Source: Lacinutrix algicola (GTDB taxonomy: Bacteria > Bacteroidota > Bacteroidia > Flavobacteriales > Flavobacteriaceae). Taken from it: 64,000 bases of DNA. Within the stretch, counting starts at the first letter, position 1. Every line of letters starts with the position of its first letter. Below are positions 26,014 to 34,466 of this stretch, piece after piece. The DNA lies in contig NZ_LIQH01000024.1 in NCBI RefSeq assembly GCF_001418085.1, positions 42,833 to 106,832 of the forward strand, given 5' to 3'. A program made the translations under genes and the position numbers. Under the pieces are notes generated by a model that saw only the letters and a list, made by a program, of their open reading frames with translations, was not told the origin of the DNA and made no database searches.

Positions 26014-27921
26014 ATGGCTAAAGTTATACCACACAGTCTTTTTACAGATTTTGATGTTAATTTATTTAAATCAGGAAAACACTACAAACTTTACGAAAAG
26101 TTTGGATCGCATATTACAACCATAAATGGAGAAGAAGGTACTTATTTTGCTGTTTGGGCTCCAAGTGCTAAATCAGTTTCTGTAATTGGAGATTTTAATT
26201 TTTGGAAAGGAAACGAACACAAGCTTAACGTACGTTGGGACGAAAGTGGTATTTGGGAAGGTTTTATACCTAATTTAGGAAAAGGAACAACCTACAAATA
26301 TAAAATAGAAAGCAACCATAATAATATAGTTACAGAAAAGGCAGATCCATATGCTAAACGTAACGAGCATCCGCCAAAAACGGCTTCTATTGTTTGGGAA
26401 GATAATTATAAATGGAAAGACTCGAAATGGCTAAAAAAGCGTAAAAAGTACAATGCTCTAGATGCGCCGTACTCTGTATACGAAGTCCACTTAGGTTCTT
26501 GGAAAAAACATCTTGAAGAAAACCGTTTTTTAAGCTACGTAGAACTTGCAGACCAATTGGTAGATTATGTAAAAGAAATGAACTTTACACATGTTGAGTT
26601 TATGCCAATAATGGAATTCCCTTACGATCCCAGTTGGGGCTACCAAATTACAGGCTACTTTGCTCCTACCTCAAGATTTGGTTATCCTGAGGAGTTTAAA
26701 TTACTTGTAGATGCTTTTCACAAAAACGACATAGGAATCATTTTAGATTGGGTACCATCTCATTTTCCAGAAGATGCTCACGGACTTGGCTTTTTTGATG
26801 GTACTTGTTTATACGAACACCCAGATAAACGCAAAGGCTACCACCCAGATTGGAAAAGTTTAATCTTTAATTATGGTCGTAACGAAGTAAAATCTTTTTT
26901 AATTAGTAATGCTTTTTATTGGTTCGATCAATACCATGCAGATGCTATAAGAGTGGACGCCGTTGCTTCAATGTTGTTTTTAGACTACTCTAGAAATGAA
27001 GGCGAATGGGAACCAAATATTTATGGCGGACGTGAAAACTTAGATGCCATTGCTTTTATGAAAGAGCTAAACGAAGCTATTTACGGTGCGTTTCCAGATG
27101 TACAAACCATTGCCGAAGAATCAACTTCTTTCCCTGGTGTTTCTAAACCTGTATTTTTGGGAGGCTTAGGTTTTGGGATGAAATGGATGATGGGCTGGAT
27201 GCACGATACTTTAGATTATTTTGCAAAAGAACCGGTCTATAGAAAACATCATCAAAACGATTTAACCTTTAGCATGACCTATGCTTTTACCGAAAACTTT
27301 ATGCTTCCGTTAAGTCATGACGAGGTCGTTTATGGTAAAAAGTCTATTCTCAATAAAATGCCTGGAGACGAATGGCAAAAATTTGCTAATTTACGCGTAA
27401 TGTATAGCTATATGTTTACACATCCAGGAACTAAATTATTATTTCAAGGTAACGAATTTGCGCAAAGTGAAGAATGGAATTTTCAAGAAAGCTTAGATTG
27501 GCATTTACTAGAATACAAGCCTCATATAGGCATTAAAAACCTAATTAGAGACTTAAATCTATTATACAAAACAGAGCCCGCACTTTCACAAAAGCAATTT
27601 TCTCAAGATGGTTTCGAATGGATAGATTATAACGATGCAGAAAATTCTGTTCTTGCATATATTAGAAAAGGAAACAAGCCAAAAGACAACCTTATTATTG
27701 TTTGTAATATGACACCTCAACCTAGAGAAAACTACCGCATTGGTTTACCTAAAAAAGGTACGTTAAAACAAATATTTAATAGTGATGACAAACAGTATTT
27801 TGGTTCAGGAGATTTTAATAACAAAACAATAATTACCGAAGCAAAAAAATGGCAATCTAGAACGCATTCTATAGAGCTTACACTGCCTCCATTAGCAATG
27901 ATTGCGCTAAAGTATTCATAA
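26014..27921 (+). CDS. glgB: 1,4-alpha-glucan branching enzyme (GH13)
   Basis: This 635-residue protein has an N-terminal CBM48-type domain (about 35-130), a GH13 barrel with YEVHLGSWKK, DWVPSHF, IRVDAVAS (nucleophile Asp315), IAEEST (Glu368) and LSHDEVVYGK, and a C-terminal all-beta domain. The 53-residue spacing of Asp315 and Glu368 equals that in E. coli GlgB. It introduces alpha-1,6 branches in glycogen. It follows glgC by 3 bp. An internal TTGGTTTACCTA (27740-27751) resembles the alginate operator but is within coding sequence and probably coincidental. Confidence 0.96.
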   Translation: MAKVIPHSLFTDFDVNLFKSGKHYKLYEKFGSHITTINGEEGTYFAVWAPSAKSVSVIGDFNFWKGNEHKLNVRWDESGIWEGFIPNLGKGTTYKYKIESNHNNIVTEKADPYAKRNEHPPKTASIVWEDNYKWKDSKWLKKRKKYNALDAPYSVYEVHLGSWKKHLEENRFLSYVELADQLVDYVKEMNFTHVEFMPIMEFPYDPSWGYQITGYFAPTSRFGYPEEFKLLVDAFHKNDIGIILDWVPSHFPEDAHGLGFFDGTCLYEHPDKRKGYHPDWKSLIFNYGRNEVKSFLISNAFYWFDQYHADAIRVDAVASMLFLDYSRNEGEWEPNIYGGRENLDAIAFMKELNEAIYGAFPDVQTIAEESTSFPGVSKPVFLGGLGFGMKWMMGWMHDTLDYFAKEPVYRKHHQNDLTFSMTYAFTENFMLPLSHDEVVYGKKSILNKMPGDEWQKFANLRVMYSYMFTHPGTKLLFQGNEFAQSEEWNFQESLDWHLLEYKPHIGIKNLIRDLNLLYKTEPALSQKQFSQDGFEWIDYNDAENSVLAYIRKGNKPKDNLIIVCNMTPQPRENYRIGLPKKGTLKQIFNSDDKQYFGSGDFNNKTIITEAKKWQSRTHSIELTLPPLAMIALKYS

Positions 27922-28039
27922 TATAAAAGCCTTATTTTAAGAATAATACAATTACATCGTTTGCGTTAGTAAGTCGTCATTAATATTGTTTTTATTGTGA
28001 TAACTTTTGCGTTTTTTTGTATACCTAAACATCAATTTC

Positions 28040-30445
28040 ATGATAGTTAATACAGAGTTAGAACAAAAAGGAAATTTATTTCCTTCAGAAATTATAAATT
28101 ACGAAAAAGATGTAGATACATTACATTTTTCGACAAAGAATGGCGTTGTACTTCAAGTAACCGTTGTAAGAGATAGTGTTATTAGATTTAGATACAGTAC
28201 AACTGGTAAATTTGAAAACGACTTTTCTTACGGAGTTACCATACATGCAAGTAGAGGTTACAGTTTTTTAAACGTAACCGAAGATGAAACACACTATACT
28301 ATTACCACTTCAAAATTAATTTGTAAGGTTGAAAAACTAAGTTTGCAAGTCAGCTTATTTGATGCTATAGACAACAAACTAATTAATGAAGATGAAATTG
28401 GTTTTCATTGGGAAGAAAGCTATGAATACGGAGGAGATATTGTAAAAATGAGTAAAGCTTGTCAAAAAGCTGAAAGTTTTTACGGCTTAGGCGATAAACC
28501 TGTAGATGTTAACTTAAAAGGTAAACGTTTTCAAAACTGGGCTACGGATTCTTACGCTTTTGGAAAAGACACAGATCCTATTTACAAAGCCATTCCATTT
28601 TATACAGCAATACAAAATAACAAATCTTACGGTATATTTTTTGACAACACCTTTAAAACACATTTCGACTTTGCACACGAAAGAAGAAATGTAACTAGTT
28701 TTTGGGCTCAAGGTGGTGAAATGAATTATTATTTCATTTACGGACCAAAAATGGAAGATGTTGTTAAAAACTATACCGATTTAACCGGTAAGCCACATAC
28801 ACTGCCGCCTTTATGGGCTTTAGGCTTTCACCAATGTAAATGGAGTTATTATCCAGAAGCTAACGTTAAAGAAGTTACTAAAACTTTTAGGGATTTAAAA
28901 ATACCTTGCGATGCTATCTATTTAGATATCGATTACATGGATGGCTTTCGTTGTTTTACTTGGGACAAAAAACTATTTCCAGACCCAAAAAGAATGGTAA
29001 AGGAACTAGAAGACGATGGCTTTAAAACCGTAGTAATTATAGATCCAGGTATTAAAATAGATTTAGATTATTCTGTTTTCAAAGAAGGATTAGATAAAGA
29101 TTATTTCTGTAAACGAGCAGACGGACCTTACATGAAAGGTAAAGTATGGCCAGGAGAATGTTATTTCCCAGATTATACTAAACCAGAAGTTAGAGAATGG
29201 TGGTCTGGTTTATTTAAGGAATTAATTGAAGATATTGGTGTAAAAGGTGTGTGGAACGACATGAACGAACCTGCAGTAATGGATGTTCCTAACAAATCGT
29301 TTCCAAACGATGTGCGACATGATTACGATGGTAATCCTTGTTCTCACAGAAAAGCACACAATATTTATGGCACACAAATGGCTCGTGCAACCTATCATGG
29401 TTTAAAAAAGTACGCCTATCCAAAAAGGCCTTTTGTTATAACAAGATCTGCATATTCTGGCGCACAACGCTATACTTCTACTTGGATGGGAGATAACGTT
29501 GCAACCTGGGAACACTTAGCTATTGCTAATAACCAAGCCCAAAGAATGGCCATGTCTGGCTTTTCTTTTGCAGGAAGTGATATTGGAGGTTTTGCAGAGC
29601 AACCACAAGGAGAGTTGTTTGCTAGATGGATTCAACTAGGTGTTTTTCATGCCTTTTGCAGAGTACACTCTTCTGGCGATCATGGTGATCAAGAACCATG
29701 GGTTTTTGGTGATGAAATAACAGACATTGTTAGAAAATTTGTAGAAATTAGATACCAGTTACTACCTTATTTATACACTGCTTTTTGGCAATATCTAACA
29801 GACGGAACACCAATCCTAAAATCATTAGTGTTATACGATCAAGAAGATACAGCAACACATTATAGAAGTGATGAGTTTGTTTATGGAGAACAGATTTTAG
29901 TTTGCCCAATCTTAGAACCAAATGCAAAAGGAAGAAGAATGTACATTCCTAAAGGGAAATGGTATAATTTCTGGACAGGTGAAGTTATTGAAGGTGGTAA
30001 AGAATATTGGGTAGATGCAGATTTAGATAGTATGCCAATGTTTATTAAAGAAGGTGCTGTAATACCTAAATATCCAGTACAACAATATGTTGGTGAAAAA
30101 GAATTTGACGAAATTACATTAGACATCTATTACAAAGAAGGTAAAGAATCTTCAAAACTATATGATGATGCTCATGATGGGTATGATTATAAAAAAGGAA
30201 GATTCAGTTTACGCACTTTTAAAGTCACTGGAAAAAAAGAAGAACTAATTTTACAACAACATAAACGAGGAGACTTTAATGCAGGTTATACCAAGTTTAA
30301 TCTTGTGTTTCATAATTTACCGTTTACAATTACATCTTTACAAGTAGATAATGTAGAAATTGATTTAAACCATGTAAATACCAATGGCAATCAATCATTC
30401 TCTATTGACAAAACATTTACAGAGATTCACTTATTCGGCAAATAA
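28040..30445 (+). CDS. Alpha-glucosidase, glycoside hydrolase family 31
   Basis: This 801-residue protein, counted from the ATG at 28040, has the GH31 nucleophile motif WNDMNEP (Asp407), the acid/base motif WMGDN (Asp485) and an N-terminal beta-sandwich. It hydrolyses terminal alpha-linked glucose, probably from maltodextrins or glycogen fragments. No signal peptide is seen, so it acts in the cytoplasm. A longer reading frame from a TTG at 28007 was not chosen: that TTG is part of an AACTTTTGC stretch that looks like a promoter -7 box, which would place the transcript start after it. It lies 118 bp after glgB and probably has its own promoter in addition to read-through. Confidence 0.9.
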   Translation: MIVNTELEQKGNLFPSEIINYEKDVDTLHFSTKNGVVLQVTVVRDSVIRFRYSTTGKFENDFSYGVTIHASRGYSFLNVTEDETHYTITTSKLICKVEKLSLQVSLFDAIDNKLINEDEIGFHWEESYEYGGDIVKMSKACQKAESFYGLGDKPVDVNLKGKRFQNWATDSYAFGKDTDPIYKAIPFYTAIQNNKSYGIFFDNTFKTHFDFAHERRNVTSFWAQGGEMNYYFIYGPKMEDVVKNYTDLTGKPHTLPPLWALGFHQCKWSYYPEANVKEVTKTFRDLKIPCDAIYLDIDYMDGFRCFTWDKKLFPDPKRMVKELEDDGFKTVVIIDPGIKIDLDYSVFKEGLDKDYFCKRADGPYMKGKVWPGECYFPDYTKPEVREWWSGLFKELIEDIGVKGVWNDMNEPAVMDVPNKSFPNDVRHDYDGNPCSHRKAHNIYGTQMARATYHGLKKYAYPKRPFVITRSAYSGAQRYTSTWMGDNVATWEHLAIANNQAQRMAMSGFSFAGSDIGGFAEQPQGELFARWIQLGVFHAFCRVHSSGDHGDQEPWVFGDEITDIVRKFVEIRYQLLPYLYTAFWQYLTDGTPILKSLVLYDQEDTATHYRSDEFVYGEQILVCPILEPNAKGRRMYIPKGKWYNFWTGEVIEGGKEYWVDADLDSMPMFIKEGAVIPKYPVQQYVGEKEFDEITLDIYYKEGKESSKLYDDAHDGYDYKKGRFSLRTFKVTGKKEELILQQHKRGDFNAGYTKFNLVFHNLPFTITSLQVDNVEIDLNHVNTNGNQSFSIDKTFTEIHLFGK

Positions 30446-30463
30446 GTGTATATTTTATTAAAT

Positions 30464-30499
30464 AAAAAAGCTCAAAAAATATTTTTTGAGGCTTTTTTT
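30464..30499 (+). terminator. Intrinsic terminator between GH31 and rhodanese genes
   Basis: AGC-TCAAAAAA and TTTTTTGA-G-GCT pair with one bulged G and are followed by T7. It ends the rightward glycogen/GH31 transcripts. Its A-rich left side could also serve the leftward rhodanese transcript, so it may be bidirectional. Confidence 0.75.
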
Positions 30500-30514
30500 A
30501 CTGTCTTTATTTTA

Positions 30515-30907
30515 TTAAAGATTAAGTTTTAAATCTACGTGTTCCCATTCTGAAAAACCGCCTTTTAAATCGTATATTTTTTTAAAACCAGCTTCTAATA
30601 ACTTATCAGCGCATTTAGCGCTTCTACCTCCTTTTTGGCAATATAAAATTACTGGCTTATCTTTATCCAACCTTGTAATATCATCATCAAATGTAGGTGA
30701 ATTATAGTCTATATTTTGTGAATTCGAAATATGCCCTACATTATGTTCTGCTGGTGTTCTTACATCTACTAACTGCACATTTTCAAGAGCTATTAATGTT
30801 TGCATTTCTTCAACCGAAACAACAGTGATACTACTTTTATCTGAAGTAGAACAACTAAATACACTTATCATTAAAGCTAACACGATTACTATAGTAGACT
30901 TTTTCAT
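30515..30907 (-). CDS. Rhodanese-like lipoprotein
   Basis: This 130-residue protein has a lipoprotein signal ending at Cys19 (ISVFSC) and one rhodanese domain with the active-site loop CQKGGRS around residue 95. Single-domain rhodaneses transfer sulfane sulfur; a periplasmic lipoprotein form is common in flavobacteria, but its substrate is unknown. It lies 54 bp downstream of a second, cytoplasmic rhodanese gene. The loop keeps the catalytic Cys, so activity is plausible. Confidence 0.85.
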   Translation of the reverse strand: MKKSTIVIVLALMISVFSCSTSDKSSITVVSVEEMQTLIALENVQLVDVRTPAEHNVGHISNSQNIDYNSPTFDDDITRLDKDKPVILYCQKGGRSAKCADKLLEAGFKKIYDLKGGFSEWEHVDLKLNL

Positions 30908-30961
30908 TGCTTATGGTTTTATATTTCCGCGTAGACGGAAAATTATATTTTAATTACCGTT

Positions 30962-31273
30962 CTATTTTTTAATCTCTCCTGTCCATTCTGAAATTCCACC
31001 CATTAAATTATAAGCGTTTTCAAATCCCATCTCATTCATTAATGCACAAGCTTGACCGCTTCTTCCTCCTGACCTACAATACACATAATAATTTTTATTT
31101 TTATCTAATGCTTCTAGCTCATAAACAAAGGCCTGACCTTTAAATATATTAAGGTTTTTTGCATTTGGTATATAACCTTCTGCAACCTCTTCTTCAGTTC
31201 TTACATCTAATAAAAAAGCATTATCGTCTGCTTTTAATTGTTGAGCCCATTGCTCTTGTGATAAATCTGCCAT
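30962..31273 (-). CDS. Rhodanese-like protein, cytoplasmic
   Basis: This 103-residue single rhodanese domain has no signal peptide. The active loop is CRSGGRS, with a LLDVRTEEEVAEGYIPNAKN segment earlier that is typical of the family. It presumably handles sulfane sulfur in the cytoplasm. It lies after a strong hairpin terminator (31331-31361) that separates it from the redoxin genes. Confidence 0.88.
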   Translation of the reverse strand: MADLSQEQWAQQLKADDNAFLLDVRTEEEVAEGYIPNAKNLNIFKGQAFVYELEALDKNKNYYVYCRSGGRSGQACALMNEMGFENAYNLMGGISEWTGEIKK

Positions 31274-31330
31274 TGTTATTTTTTAAAGTGCAAAGTTAAT
31301 CAAATTAACGTTTCCTTAAGATATAGACGT

Positions 31331-31361
31331 AAAAAAACCTGAAGTGTTACAGTTTCAGGTT
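31331..31361 (-). terminator. Intrinsic terminator after the redoxin remnant
   Basis: AACCTGAA (31336-31343) and TTCAGGTT (31354-31361) form an eight-base-pair stem; on the minus strand a T-run follows. It ends the redoxin transcript before the rhodanese gene. Confidence 0.75.
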
Positions 31362-31386
31362 ATAATTAATAAAATATAAGTATAAA

Positions 31387-31686
31387 TTATACTTTAATCG
31401 AACAACCTATTGCTTTAGTTTCCTTGACCTCAACTTCTTGCCCTTTCAACAAAGCATTTACTGCCGCTTCAACATATCTACTTTTTACGGCATCTGCATC
31501 TTGGTAATTATCGTCTATTGCTCCAATATATTTAATAACATTCCCTTTTTCTGTTTTTTCAACCACATATATATGCGGTGTTTTTGTTGCTCCAAATTGA
31601 GGATACACACGCTGCCCTTTATCTATTAAATAAGGAAAAGTAAATCCTTTTTCTTTTATTATATATAATTGTTCTAGGTATAGCAC
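31387..31686 (-). pseudogene. C-terminal remnant of a thioredoxin-family protein
   Basis: The frame encodes 99 residues, of which those from about KEKGFTFPYL onward (nucleotides about 31656 down to 31387) look like the C-terminal half of a flavobacterial redoxin. Features are PQFGATKTPHIYVV, YIGAIDDNYQDA and the ending KAIGCSIKV. The N-terminal half, which in such proteins carries a CxxC active site, is missing. The first ten codons overlap the end of the preceding TlpA-like gene in another frame. The simplest reading is that a deletion joined two adjacent redoxin genes out of frame. The fragment could still be translated from the internal ATG, but it would lack a redox centre. Confidence 0.65.
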
Positions 31687-32113
31687 CAGACCAATTCTTA
31701 TCTACTTTTGGAATCCATGTATTAGAATCGACATCATCTAATGCAACAATTTTTGACTCTAATTTATGCTTAACCATAAAAGGCTTCAATTTAGTGTCAT
31801 ACTGCTTTGGGAAATCTAAACTCACCAATATCACCTCTACATTTTTAGATTTATAGGTTTCATTTAAAGTTTCAAAATACGGCAACTCCTTAACACAAGG
31901 TGCACACCAAGTTGCCCAAAAATTAATAACATATATTTTATCGTCCTTTATATTTAAAAGCGGTTCTAACTCATTAAAATTATAAACGTTTAACTCTATT
32001 TCTTCTATGCTGCTTTCTTCGGTTTTCACAATTGGCTCGCTTTCAACTTTAGAATCGTTTCCCTGCTTACAAGCAGAAAAACAAACCATTAACAGTATTA
32101 TGTATAACTTCAT
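31619..32113 (-). CDS. TlpA-like thiol-disulfide lipoprotein, C-terminus altered by a deletion
   Basis: This 164-residue protein has a lipoprotein signal (Cys15 in FSAC), a thioredoxin fold and the active site WCAPC (Cys70, Cys73), with the cis-Pro in GAIPRT (146). It would work as a periplasmic thiol-disulfide oxidoreductase. Up to about residue 153 it looks normal. The last residues (RKRIYFSLFNR) run into the frame-shifted start of a second redoxin, so the expected final strand and helix seem to be missing by about 15-20 residues. It diverges from the trp operon. Confidence 0.75.
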   Translation of the reverse strand: MKLYIILLMVCFSACKQGNDSKVESEPIVKTEESSIEEIELNVYNFNELEPLLNIKDDKIYVINFWATWCAPCVKELPYFETLNETYKSKNVEVILVSLDFPKQYDTKLKPFMVKHKLESKIVALDDVDSNTWIPKVDKNWSGAIPRTIIYNKRKRIYFSLFNR

Positions 32114-32180
32114 TTTATAAAAACAATAACAAAAAAGTAGATATAAACCTCTTTTAACAAATATTTACGTTAAAATTAAT

Positions 32181-32210
32181 TTGATTATTATCAAGCAAGT
32201 TATATATTTG
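32181..32210 (+). promoter_or_regulatory. trp operon promoter
   Basis: TTG (32181-32183), 19 bp, then TATATTTG (32203-32210) match the Bacteroidota consensus exactly. Transcription should begin near 32216, only about ten bases before the leader-peptide ATG. Confidence 0.75.
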
Positions 32211-32225
32211 CCTTTTAAATAAAAC

Positions 32226-32288
32226 ATGAAAACAAAATTAAATCATACTTGGTGGTGGACTTCTCGAAAATTTAACTTCGTGAACTAA
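32226..32288 (+). CDS. trpL: trp leader peptide (TrpL), 20 residues
   Basis: This short ORF encodes MKTKLNHTWWWTSRKFNFVN, with three consecutive Trp codons (32250-32258). It lies between an exact promoter and a strong terminator, upstream of trpE. Translation would sense charged tRNA-Trp: stalling at the Trp codons frees the segment 32277-32284 to pair with the terminator loop region and prevent termination. Leader peptides with repeated UGG codons are known upstream of Bacteroidota trp genes. It is too short for ordinary gene finding. Confidence 0.88.
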   Translation: MKTKLNHTWWWTSRKFNFVN

Positions 32289-32350
32289 TCCTGTACGTAT
32301 TATTTATATAACTATACAAAAAGGCTTGTCTCACGACAAGCCTTTTTTTT
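32261..32350 (+). promoter_or_regulatory. trp attenuator (pause hairpin, antiterminator, terminator)
   Basis: Four segments can be drawn. Segment 1 (32261-32268, TTCTCGAA) pairs with segment 2 (32277-32284, TTCGTGAA) with one T-T mismatch. Segment 2, as TCGTGA plus AC, can instead pair with segment 3 (32328-32336, GT-C-TCACGA) with one bulged C. Segments 3 and 4 form the terminator: AAGGCTTGTC (32321-32330), loop TCAC, GACAAGCCTT (32335-32344), then T6. A ribosome stalled on the Trp codons would cover segment 1 and favour 2:3; one reaching the stop codon covers segment 2 and favours termination. The layout matches classical attenuation. Confidence 0.82.
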
Positions 32351-32427
32351 ATTCTGAATTTTTCAGAATGTTAAACAAAAAAAAATAACATCTCATTAAT
32401 TGAGATACTGAAACAAATTCAGCATAA

Positions 32428-33825
32428 ATGAAGACTTTTAGCCTTTACACTAATTACAAAAAAATTCTTGCAGATACTATCACACCTGTAAGCATCTATT
32501 TAAAAATTCGCGATAAATTTCCGAATAGCATATTATTAGAGAGTAGCGATTATCATGCAAACGACAATAGTTTCTCTTACATCTGCTTTAATCCTATTGC
32601 ATCAATAAAAGTCTCGGGAGATACTATTGAGCAAAAATTTCCAGATGGTAGCATATTAAGAAATCGTACTAAAGATGTGCCAAAGATGATTCATAAATTT
32701 ACGCAGCGTTTCAAGGTAAACTCTGATGACGATTTTAAATTTATTAATAATGGAATTTTTGGTTACACCTCTTACGATGCTGTTAAATATTTTGAAGACA
32801 TCGAGATTTCAAAAAAACCTGATTCTATAGAGATTCCGGATATTTATTATGCCGTTTATCAAAACATTATTGCCATAAATCATTTTAAAAATGAAGCTTA
32901 TATTTTTGCGCATTGCTTTAATGATAATGCTAGTAATATTGACGAAATATTACATTTAATAAAGTCTACTAATTTTACTTCTTATGAGTTTTCTACAGAT
33001 TCAGAAATTGAATCTAACTTAACAGATAACGAATATAAAGACCATGTAGCATTAGCAAAACAACACTGTGCTAGAGGTGATGTTTTTCAACTTGTGCTTT
33101 CAAAAAAATTCTCTCAAAAATTTAAAGGAGACGAGTTTAATGTCTACCGTGCATTGCGAAGCATTAATCCTTCTCCCTACCTATTCTATTTCGATTATGG
33201 AGACTTTAAAATATTTGGAAGTTCTCCAGAAGCCCAATTAGTAGTCAGCGATGGTATTGCAGAAATTCATCCTATTGCAGGAACTTTTAAACGTACCGGT
33301 AATGATGAAAAAGATGCCGAGCTAGCTAAACAATTAGCTGCAGATGAAAAAGAAAATGCGGAACATGTAATGCTTGTTGATTTGGCCAGAAACGATTTAA
33401 GTAGACATGGTAGTCAAGTAAAAGTTGAAACCTACAGAGAAGCGCAATTTTTCTCTCATGTTATTCACTTAGTAAGTAAGGTAACTGGCAAAGTACACGA
33501 CAACACACCTACAATGCAAGTAGTTGCTGATACGTTTCCTGCGGGAACATTAAGTGGAGCACCTAAACATAACGCCATGCAACTTATCGAAAAATACGAA
33601 AAAACTAGTCGTGCTTTTTATGGAGGTGCTATTGGTTTTATGGATTTTAATGGCAACTATAATCACGCTATTATGATACGAACATTCTTAAGTAAAAATC
33701 ACGAATTGCATTGGCAAGCAGGCGCCGGTTTAGTTTCTAGATCTAATCCAGAAAATGAATTGCAAGAAGTGTATAATAAGTTAGGAGCGTTAACAAATGC
33801 TATTGAATTAGCAAAAGAAATTTAA
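32428..33825 (+). CDS. trpE: Anthranilate synthase component I
   Basis: This 465-residue chorismate-using enzyme carries SSPEAQL, HPIAGTFKRTG, LVDLARNDLSRHG and GTLSGAPKHNAM, the signatures of the TrpE/PabB family. With TrpG it makes anthranilate from chorismate and glutamine, the first step of tryptophan synthesis. The N-terminal LLESSDYHANDNSFSYI matches the tryptophan feedback-inhibition region. It is the first structural gene after the attenuator and is 2 bp from trpG. Confidence 0.96.
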   Translation: MKTFSLYTNYKKILADTITPVSIYLKIRDKFPNSILLESSDYHANDNSFSYICFNPIASIKVSGDTIEQKFPDGSILRNRTKDVPKMIHKFTQRFKVNSDDDFKFINNGIFGYTSYDAVKYFEDIEISKKPDSIEIPDIYYAVYQNIIAINHFKNEAYIFAHCFNDNASNIDEILHLIKSTNFTSYEFSTDSEIESNLTDNEYKDHVALAKQHCARGDVFQLVLSKKFSQKFKGDEFNVYRALRSINPSPYLFYFDYGDFKIFGSSPEAQLVVSDGIAEIHPIAGTFKRTGNDEKDAELAKQLAADEKENAEHVMLVDLARNDLSRHGSQVKVETYREAQFFSHVIHLVSKVTGKVHDNTPTMQVVADTFPAGTLSGAPKHNAMQLIEKYEKTSRAFYGGAIGFMDFNGNYNHAIMIRTFLSKNHELHWQAGAGLVSRSNPENELQEVYNKLGALTNAIELAKEI

Positions 33826-33827
33826 TT

Positions 33828-34394
33828 ATGAAAAAAGTATTGGTAATAGACAATTACGATAGTTTTACATACAATTTAGTCCACTATCTAGAAGACTTAG
33901 ATTGCGAAGTAACAGTAAAGCGTAACGATAAATTAACGCTAGAAGAGGTTGACGCATTCGATAAAATAGTATTATCTCCAGGACCAGGGATTCCAGAAGA
34001 AGCAGGTTTACTAAAAGCTATTATTAAACAATACGCACCAACTAAAAGCATTCTTGGAGTCTGTTTAGGACAACAAGCAATAGCTGAGGTTTTTGGAGGA
34101 AGTTTAGTAAATTTAGAGACCGTTTTTCATGGTGTAGCAACTAAAGTGAAAATAACTGTAGATAATGAGCCTTTATTTAAAGATATGGGCAAAAGCATTG
34201 AAGTCGGTAGATATCATTCTTGGGTTGTAAATACTAATTTACCAGAAGAATTAGAAGCAACTTCTTTTGATGACAACGGACAAATAATGTCATTAAGACA
34301 CCGATTTTACGATGTAAAAGGTGTACAATACCATCCAGAAAGTGTTTTAACACCTAATGGGAAACAGATTTTAAAAAACTGGGTTAATCAATAA
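33828..34394 (+). CDS. trpG: Anthranilate synthase component II, glutamine amidotransferase
   Basis: This 188-residue class I amidotransferase has the nucleophile motif GVCLGQQA and the HPE pair in YHPESV. It supplies ammonia from glutamine to TrpE. It may also serve aminodeoxychorismate synthase, as in many bacteria with one such subunit. It starts 2 bp after the trpE stop. Confidence 0.95.
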   Translation: MKKVLVIDNYDSFTYNLVHYLEDLDCEVTVKRNDKLTLEEVDAFDKIVLSPGPGIPEEAGLLKAIIKQYAPTKSILGVCLGQQAIAEVFGGSLVNLETVFHGVATKVKITVDNEPLFKDMGKSIEVGRYHSWVVNTNLPEELEATSFDDNGQIMSLRHRFYDVKGVQYHPESVLTPNGKQILKNWVNQ

Positions 34395-34466
34395 TTATTA
34401 AGAACAGGAATGATTAGAGAGAAAAGAAATATAGTTAACAAGCTACCACTTACACGTGAAGTGAAT

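Noticed and set aside
27740..27751. TTGGTTTACCTA as another GntR operator
   Set aside because: It lies inside glgB coding sequence, is imperfect on one half and has no promoter next to it.
28007..28039. TTG-initiated 11-residue extension of the GH31 alpha-glucosidase
   Set aside because: The TTG lies in an AACTTTTGC promoter-like box and the added residues (MRFFVYLNINF) are not part of the family; the ATG at 28040 is better.
34410..34466. 19-residue N-terminal extension of trpD
   Set aside because: The TrpD family begins at the MKEILSRL position and the extension has no recognisable similarity.
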